DNA of 64,000 bases from Plutella xylostella (taxonomy: Eukaryota > Arthropoda > Insecta > Lepidoptera > Plutellidae). Positions 58,241 to 64,000 of the stretch are shown one piece after another (the first letter of the stretch is position 1; each line of letters starts with the position of its first letter). The notes below the pieces were generated by a model. It had not been told where the DNA came from. It saw nothing but the letters and a program-made list of their open reading frames with translations, and did no database searches. The DNA is taken from positions 3,231,501-3,295,500 of the forward strand of contig NC_064012.1 in assembly GCF_932276165.1 (NCBI RefSeq). Direction: 5' to 3'. Both the position numbers and the translations under genes were made by a program.

Positions 58241-58363
58241 AGAAGGGTTCGGCATGCAGCGGCGCGGGTCGGGGCTCCGGTACGTGGGGCTGTACCGGCC
58301 CGGGAAGCACCCGGGCGGGCCCATCAGCCCCCCGCCGGATTTCATCTTATCCGGCGAGTACAT
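58241..58363 (-). CDS. acj6: acj6 first coding exon (N-terminus)
   Basis: 41 codons on the minus strand from ATG at 58363, ending in phase 0 at a consensus donor GTGAGT. The peptide starts MYSPDKMKSGGG and contains CFPGRYSPTYRSPDPRRCMP. Fly Acj6 has MYSTTDKMK...CFPGRYSPSYRS...RRCMPNPS (from memory). The ATG is chosen because it aligns with the fly Met-Tyr-Ser. The frame stays open upstream (VLKLEDDPWGSCA and beyond, to at least 58450), so a longer N-terminus or an upstream exon spliced near a CCAAG at 58403 is possible. If the donor is not used, 11 more codons (VSTSSLRRLHE) lead to a stop. The plus-strand frame across the same DNA (58254-58721) is a shadow of the GC-rich coding strand. Confidence 0.92.
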
Positions 58364-58860
58364 CGCACACGACCCCCACGGGTCGTCCTCTAACTTCAAC
58401 ACCTTGGAAGGTGAGTGGTACTGGCGGTCGAAAATCTTGGCTGCGTGTGGTCGCGTCCGGGTGAAGAGTGCGGAACGGTCCGACTGCCCGCTGCGATCGC
58501 CGGCTGTTGACCGACTGGCGAGGCCGCGTGGCGCCCGGCCACGCCCACCGCCCGCGCCCCTCCAGCTCCTCCCGGCGCCCCTCTCCGCCGAGTCACGCGT
58601 GTTTACGTCGCGCCGGCTTCACGGAATTTCTGAATTATTTAATTGGCCCATTCACTTCCCGCTCCGGTTGCCGGCCCCAAAAAGGTTGACGGATCGGCCG
58701 GGCTATTGGCACGCGCGCTAATCAAGCACCCCGTGGGTGAGCAGTTAGTCACGGCATTGTCTCCGCCGCAGCCCCGAGACGCGCCGCACTGCCCGCGCCC
58801 GCTCACTGCTGACCTTGCGACACCTCGACATTGTCCAGCACATGGTGTAGCCTTACAATA
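58364..58860 (-). promoter_or_regulatory. acj6: GC-rich probable acj6 5' UTR and promoter
   Basis: About 500 bp of strongly GC- and CpG-rich sequence immediately upstream of the acj6 ATG, in a window that is otherwise AT-rich. Several long open frames occur on both strands merely because stops are rare in GC-rich DNA. No TATA box at a convincing distance is seen. Start-site mapping would be needed to place the first base of the transcript. Confidence 0.5.
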
Positions 58861-59387
58861 AATAAAAAGACACTAGTCCCAAAATAATTGGATTTAATAC
58901 AATTATTTTTAAATATTCTGGGCTCTACATGAGAGATGACATTGAAATAAGTAAATAGGAAGGGGTTGAATTAGAACGTAAGTATAAATTAATACTTACC
59001 ATTTTTTCCTAAGCCGTTAAATAAAATAATTCAACTCCATTCCATACCAATCATACTTATTACAATTCATCTTTTTTCACGGTTTCCCAAGTTGTTCAGA
59101 GTTTCGCCAAATTCTGCTTACAATACTTACTAATTTTACAAACGTACTTATTTGTAAGTAAAAATGCTGGTCAATGTAGGTTTCAGCGGCCTATGGTTAG
59201 ACTTACTTATGTATTTATTAAAAGGCCCAGTACTATGTACCACTATGTTTGGAACATTAAGTAGTTTGAAAACATTGGTGAACATACATAAGAAGAAAGG
59301 ACCTGGAAGCAACGCGATTTTGCAGTGCGCCACCAGCCCATAACTCACATAACTCAAACTCTCACATGTCATATTTCAGCAAATCTA

Positions 59388-62249
59388 TAGTGCCACAAAC
59401 TTATCTGTTCCGGTGACAGCTCAAATAAATCTCTAATAAGGTAACGCGTCCCTATTCCGAGGTAAATCACAACATTTGAAAGTAAGTAAGAAAAATAAGC
59501 ATTTGTAACCATCAATATTGATGTGAAATATTGTCTTCTGTAAGAATATACGTTAAATTTTATATTTCTTAAAACAGATTCATTGATAACACATTTATTA
59601 TACTTAAAAAAATATAATTTATTACACATGTCGATTTACCCTAATACCGAGGTAGGATTATGGTTTCTTCCATATACCGAGGTAGCCTGTTCCATATTCC
59701 GAGTTAGTCCTGTCAGTGGCTCCATGAGTGTGGCCATGAACGTAAGGAAATTACAATCGAAAATATCGATATACTTTTTTAACCTTAAAGTACTCCAAAT
59801 AAATTTAATTATTCTAAATAGTAGTTGAAAATAATATAGAGAATTAAATACTCTCCATTTATATTGGTTTTCGTGATAATTTATATTATTTATGTAACAT
59901 TTTCATAATTCATTATTGCAACTGGTAACATTGGCTAGAAAAAATATTCATAATGCTTCTATGATGTTCTATGCACTTTTCCAAGCGATTAAAAAAAAAT
60001 AGAGTAGAGATGGGGTAAATTGATGAAATAGTGACAGTAATCGAATATAATCAATTATGGAACTCGAATGATTTAAACATTTTTTACTATAGTTTTTATC
60101 TAAGTAAGGTCTAAATTTGTTCCACGATATTTTATGTTCTTACTTAAATGTTTAATAGTTGATGATACGCAATAAAAGTAGATGTGTAAGGGATAAGGAA
60201 AAGTATCGAATACTTACAAAAGCTTATCAGTACTAATTTCCGATGAGTACCTAATGTATTTACCATAAACGAATATGATTATAATAAAAGTATCTACCCA
60301 GGAATCGATCCAGCATCGATTATTTTTTCATTGAAGCATAAGTCGGAAGCAAGGAACATTGCACAAGGTAGGTACATCTCTATGGCGCATGCGCGCTGGA
60401 CTGGAGGCGCGCCGGCGCCATGTTCAATTTTCCGCCGAAAATTTTGCCGCTATTCTTTGAAAGTATTTTTGTTAAGTCTTTACATTAGAAAACAAACATC
60501 TTTTATTAAATTATTATATTTGTATTTGCAATATGCAATTGGAAAATCGATAAGAAAATCGTTTTTTAAGCTTGTGTGCGAATTATTTTAGGAAATTACG
60601 TAAAATGTAAATATTTTTATGTTTTTATCAGTAATTTGGCATCAGTTTAGTTACTAACCTAGGTTTTTGTTCTAGCGTTTTCGTTTCTAAACTCACTAAG
60701 ATTTGTGAAAATGGGTACCTTATAAGGATAAGCTTAATTCTGTCAACTATCCATACAATTTACCTACTTACTTTATTTTTCACTGACAACAACAAGAAAA
60801 TGAAAATATCAACCAGACCCCTAAACCAAACATGAAATGCAGTATACAGGACATTCATTTATCTGGGAATTCAGGGATAACAATATTACAACGGCCATCA
60901 GACCACGAAGTAGAAGGATAATGGAAATAAAATACAGAAATGAAATTAGGCAATTGTGTATATAAGTGTTATAAAAACTCAACCGTCGTGTGTTTTATTC
61001 ACCCAAATAAAGTTTTACGTCTACAAATTTCTTTCTTTCTTCTTTTATAAAGAGTAATAAGTAGTATCTAGTAGTAGTTTCGTAAAGTGAGGCATATCTA
61101 TCCAGACCCCTTTTAAATTTAGGAAGAAAGTCGCTAATTCATCTTGATTTTATGGTTTGATGACGGCATCGGATGGCACTGCGAAGGTGTGATGTAGAGT
61201 CATATTCCGATTTCCGAGGTACCTACCTATATAAAATGTCATACTCCATATTAGGGGTTCAGCAAGTATTTTAATAATCCATATTTCGAGTTATCAAATT
61301 ATCGATTTAGAAACAACATAGATATGTTACTCAAATCGTACATAAAATATTGGTATCACTTACGTTAATAGCGATAAAATAACACTGTTTTTTATCATTT
61401 CAAATATACATACTAAGTTAAGGTTTCCTAGGTAACCATGATTTTTGCGTCAACAATTATCGTGTCATATTAAGATTCCTAGAGGATATTTTGTACCGCC
61501 GAATTAGGTTATAAGCTTGTGACGTTCATCATTATCATTATGTAATCAAACATATAATTCAAATGTTATTATTTGTAAAGTTATAAGCTAAAAATCATGA
61601 CATAGTATTTTTCCTTATACCGAGGGTACCTCGGAGTTAGGAACAACGTATAAAAATCAGGCCATTATACCGAGGTATTTTGTTTTTGAGTTTAAAGGGG
61701 TTAAATTAGTTTAAAAAGAGTTAAAATTTAAATTTAATGTAAGTATAAGAATATTATAAACTAAATATAAACTATTTACAAACTTGAACGTCGTATAAAT
61801 ATTAAAAAACACAATTATTAAATATGGCTGGCCTTACGTAAGCCGGGTCGCGTTTGTATGAAAAACATGGCGGCGTCGCCCTCACGGCACATTACATAAT
61901 TTTTTAGTAATTTTAGGCATTTTAAACATATTTACTACATCAAGTAGTTTCAGTTAAAGATAATGAACGATTAAATGTAATTTTAGAGTATCCAAACCTA
62001 TTAAAATGAGTAATAATCATGAAAATAAATATAACTCGAAATAAAGACGCCATTTTGAATACCGCGAAATATGGACTCTCTACCTTATTTCTTAATTCTA
62101 TAAGATTTTAAGTTTGCTCGTATTGTTATTTCGCTCTTGCGGTGTTAATAAACGAATCTAATGTTTTAAAATATACAATTCATTAGTGAGTAATGAGATA
62201 TGGATCAATTTAGTTCGCTGTCACCGGAACAGATAAGTTTGTGGCACTA
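59388..62249. mobile_element. mariner-like MITE, family M, copy 4, split by an insertion
   Basis: The left part 59388-59436 (TAGTGCCACAAACTTATCTG...) and right part 62088-62249 (...ACAGATAAGTTTGTGGCACTA), with TA at 59386-59387 and 62250-62251. Joined at the TA where the 2647-bp element entered, the two parts match the intact copies (49495-49707) in order and spacing. Confidence 0.88.
59439..62085. mobile_element. 2647-bp TA-target element with CCGAGGTA motifs
   Basis: The boundaries are fixed by the interrupted MITE: TA at 59437-59438 and 62086-62087. The terminal inverted repeats are about 26 bp, AGGTAACGCGTCCCTATT... against AGGTAGAGAGTCCATATT... (about six mismatches). A word (A/T)TA(T/C)(T/A)CCGAGGTA recurs near both ends: 59453, 59642, 59672, 59692 (variant), 61208, 61281 (variant), 61614 and 61668. 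No transposase frame; the longest frame (60331-60591) has no recognisable family. It is non-autonomous and of unknown superfamily with a TA target. Confidence 0.8.
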
Positions 62250-62292
62250 TAAATCGCGCTACAAAAGAAAACGCAGTGCGCGCACAGCCTAA

Positions 62293-62686
62293 GGCAGTGG
62301 TCTCACCGGCGACGATGAACGAGAAACGAGTAGAACTAGAAACTATAAACTGTCAGTGGGGAGCGAGTGTAGTTTTGCCGCCGGGCTGTAAGCGAGTGCG
62401 TTATTGGTATCCAACTATCCATAGTGCATCTACTTTCAATGCCGCACTGTATCGAAATTATGAAGCGGGTGAGTATCGCTGAATGAGTTTATTTTTGAAA
62501 ACTCGATGCGAAGCTATAAAACTAGTAAAGCGAGTCGTTGCCGGCAGTGTGAACAGTCAGCGATCAACTATTTGTATATGCATCTCTTTTATTTACACGG
62601 AATGTTCATTATATCTATTGTACGTTTCTTGAGCGAGAAAATAGTCGATAGTTAATCGTTCACTCGCCGTTGGTGGGACCACTGCC
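62293..62686. mobile_element. Harbinger-like MITE, 394 bp
   Basis: The termini GGCAGTGGTCTCACC and the mirror GGTGGGACCACTGCC, followed inside by CGATGAACGAG and the mirror CGTTCACTCG. TAA on both sides (62290-62292 and 62687-62689). The plus frame at 62276-62482 is a shadow. Confidence 0.82.
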
Positions 62687-62689
62687 TAA

Positions 62690-64000
62690 TGCAATGCCTA
62701 CAACACTAGTTGACGAAACGGACATTTTGTTTTATTCAATATCTATGTACCAATTAAATAATACTTTTAAACGACTTTAGGTAACTACATCTTCATAAAA
62801 TTTAATCAATGTCTAGGGATTAGTATGGGCCCTTTTATTTTGTGATCAATTTGCTATAAATCTTCTGTGGCAAATTAGGTAAATGTATTTTATTAGAAAA
62901 GCATAACTTGCTTATAATTTAAATGTCTTTTTTTACACTAAAAACATAATTATATTTAAGAGATACCTTTGGTTCCGAAAATCTATTACATTACTCAGAC
63001 CAAATCACAAATTGTTCTTGACTTCAAAAAACAAACGACGTTCTGTTGTTAAATTAAGCAAACCTAAATATGGCTTCAATTGCCTTTAACGAATCATAAC
63101 CATAACAGGGGGTGTTCACTATTATCCATTACAGCGCTAATTATGTGTGTTACATCGCCCGACAGATGGCGTTGTTAAATTTTTCGATTTCGGCCAAGCT
63201 TGTATAATGCAGCGAGCTTTTATCGCACTCGGCATTCCTCTGGGACGATATACGGCTTTTGGACAGACGCGAGTCACGGGAGTAGGCGATTGCGAGTTCT
63301 TTGAAGCATACTGTAGAGCTAGAGCACGTGTATCCGTTTTTGTCTTTAATTAAATACACTCACGGGTAATGAAAAGGTTCCACTATGTACAGCACAAAAT
63401 TACTCCAAAACGGAAAAGGACTTAATAACGCCTTCTGCAACATTAAAGTACTGTACAAAGTACAACTCTTATGCATGCATTAATGCAGGCATGTGCGACC
63501 TACTGACCAATATGATCTTAAATTATGCATTTTCTGTTAATTTAGCACATTGTTTGTCACTGCATTTGGTTGCCATGTAATTTTAGTTCTCAATAAACCA
63601 TCTTAACGTACACCCGTCTTTTCACCTCTAACTACCTGACATTTACATAGTGCACCCACCCCCCCTGACATTTTTTTTTGGTCCTTCGATTAAGGCCCTC
63701 GCGTCGCGTGTCGTGTACGTAAGGTCCGCGGAATCAAAACCAGTGACATTTATTGACATAAAACTTTGACATTTTCGTGCAAGTGATTGGATTGCAGTGC
63801 ATTACTTCGGAGTACATTTAACAGAGCATCAGGGTATTACAAAGTTAAAACAATAATAATTTGTTACATTTTTCAATTAAATCTTTGAAAAAAATTGGGT
63901 TGTTTGGTATCGTAAATTTACTGAGTGGAACTTTTTATTGCCTGTGAGTATATGAGAAGTGAAAAAGTTCCAATAACTTGTAACTTTTTTACGTATTGCT
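62690..64000. other. upstream flank, no feature seen
   Basis: AT-rich sequence upstream of acj6. A less AT-rich piece at 63140-63350 has overlapping frames on both strands without family resemblance. I see no exon, RNA gene or element boundary here. Confidence 0.45.

Noticed and set aside
58254..58721. 155-codon plus-strand open frame over the acj6 first exon
   Set aside because: It is antisense to a peptide clearly matching Acj6. Long open frames on both strands follow from the high GC content.
63140..63360. Overlapping 68- and 69-codon frames as an upstream exon
   Set aside because: No homology, no splice signals, and the frames oppose each other. Judged to be chance.

Overview
This window looks like a stretch of a lepidopteran (moth or butterfly) genome. 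It is AT-rich, has no operons or bacterial signals, and is crowded with short inverted-repeat DNA elements, RTE-type LINE ends with (ATG)n tails, tRNA-derived SINEs and a 5S-rRNA-derived SINE. The only host gene I can support is on the minus strand: three coding exons that match acj6, the insect class IV POU transcription factor (Brn-3/Unc-86 family). They lie at 58363-58241 (N-terminus), 16761-16705 (a 19-codon exon) and 10356-10189 (POU-IV box). All three are multiples of three, join in phase 0 and have GT/AG borders. The introns between them are about 41.5 kb and 6.3 kb. The POU-specific domain and homeodomain exons are not seen and should lie beyond the left edge.

Layout. 1-10188: intron after the POU-IV-box exon, with two near-identical 5S SINEs (each with target-site duplications), two RTE LINE fragments and a roughly 3 kb field of a dispersed TTCATTGCCGTGG motif. 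10189-16761: two acj6 exons around an intron holding MITEs, SINE pieces and quiet single-copy sequence. 16762-34523: large intron with a perfect 77-bp palindrome, a ~1.07 kb inverted-repeat element interrupted by a 5S SINE, mariner- and Harbinger-like MITEs, and a 660-bp inverted-repeat element carrying an exon-like reading frame. 34524-38709: one complete non-LTR retrotransposon insertion with an intact 1208-residue ORF2 and 9-bp target duplications. About 38830-42830: a decayed CR1/L2/Daphne-like LINE broken by a SINE and a hAT-like element. 42830-58240: more MITEs, including a three-level nest at 44802-45602. 58241-58860: acj6 first coding exon in a GC-rich probable 5' region. 58861-64000: upstream sequence with a 2647-bp TA-target inverted-repeat element inserted inside a mariner-like MITE, and one more Harbinger-like MITE.

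The window is therefore one very long developmental gene whose introns and upstream flank have collected nested transposons. I found no immune, toxin, CRISPR or biosynthetic system. The least explained items are the 2647-bp element with its repeated CCGAGGTA motif, the TTCATTGCCGTGG field, the 5S SINE that shares its 3' end with RTE LINEs next to it, and the exon-like frame inside the 660-bp element. Superfamily names for non-autonomous elements rest on terminal repeats and target duplications read by eye. Family names are inferred because no database could be searched.
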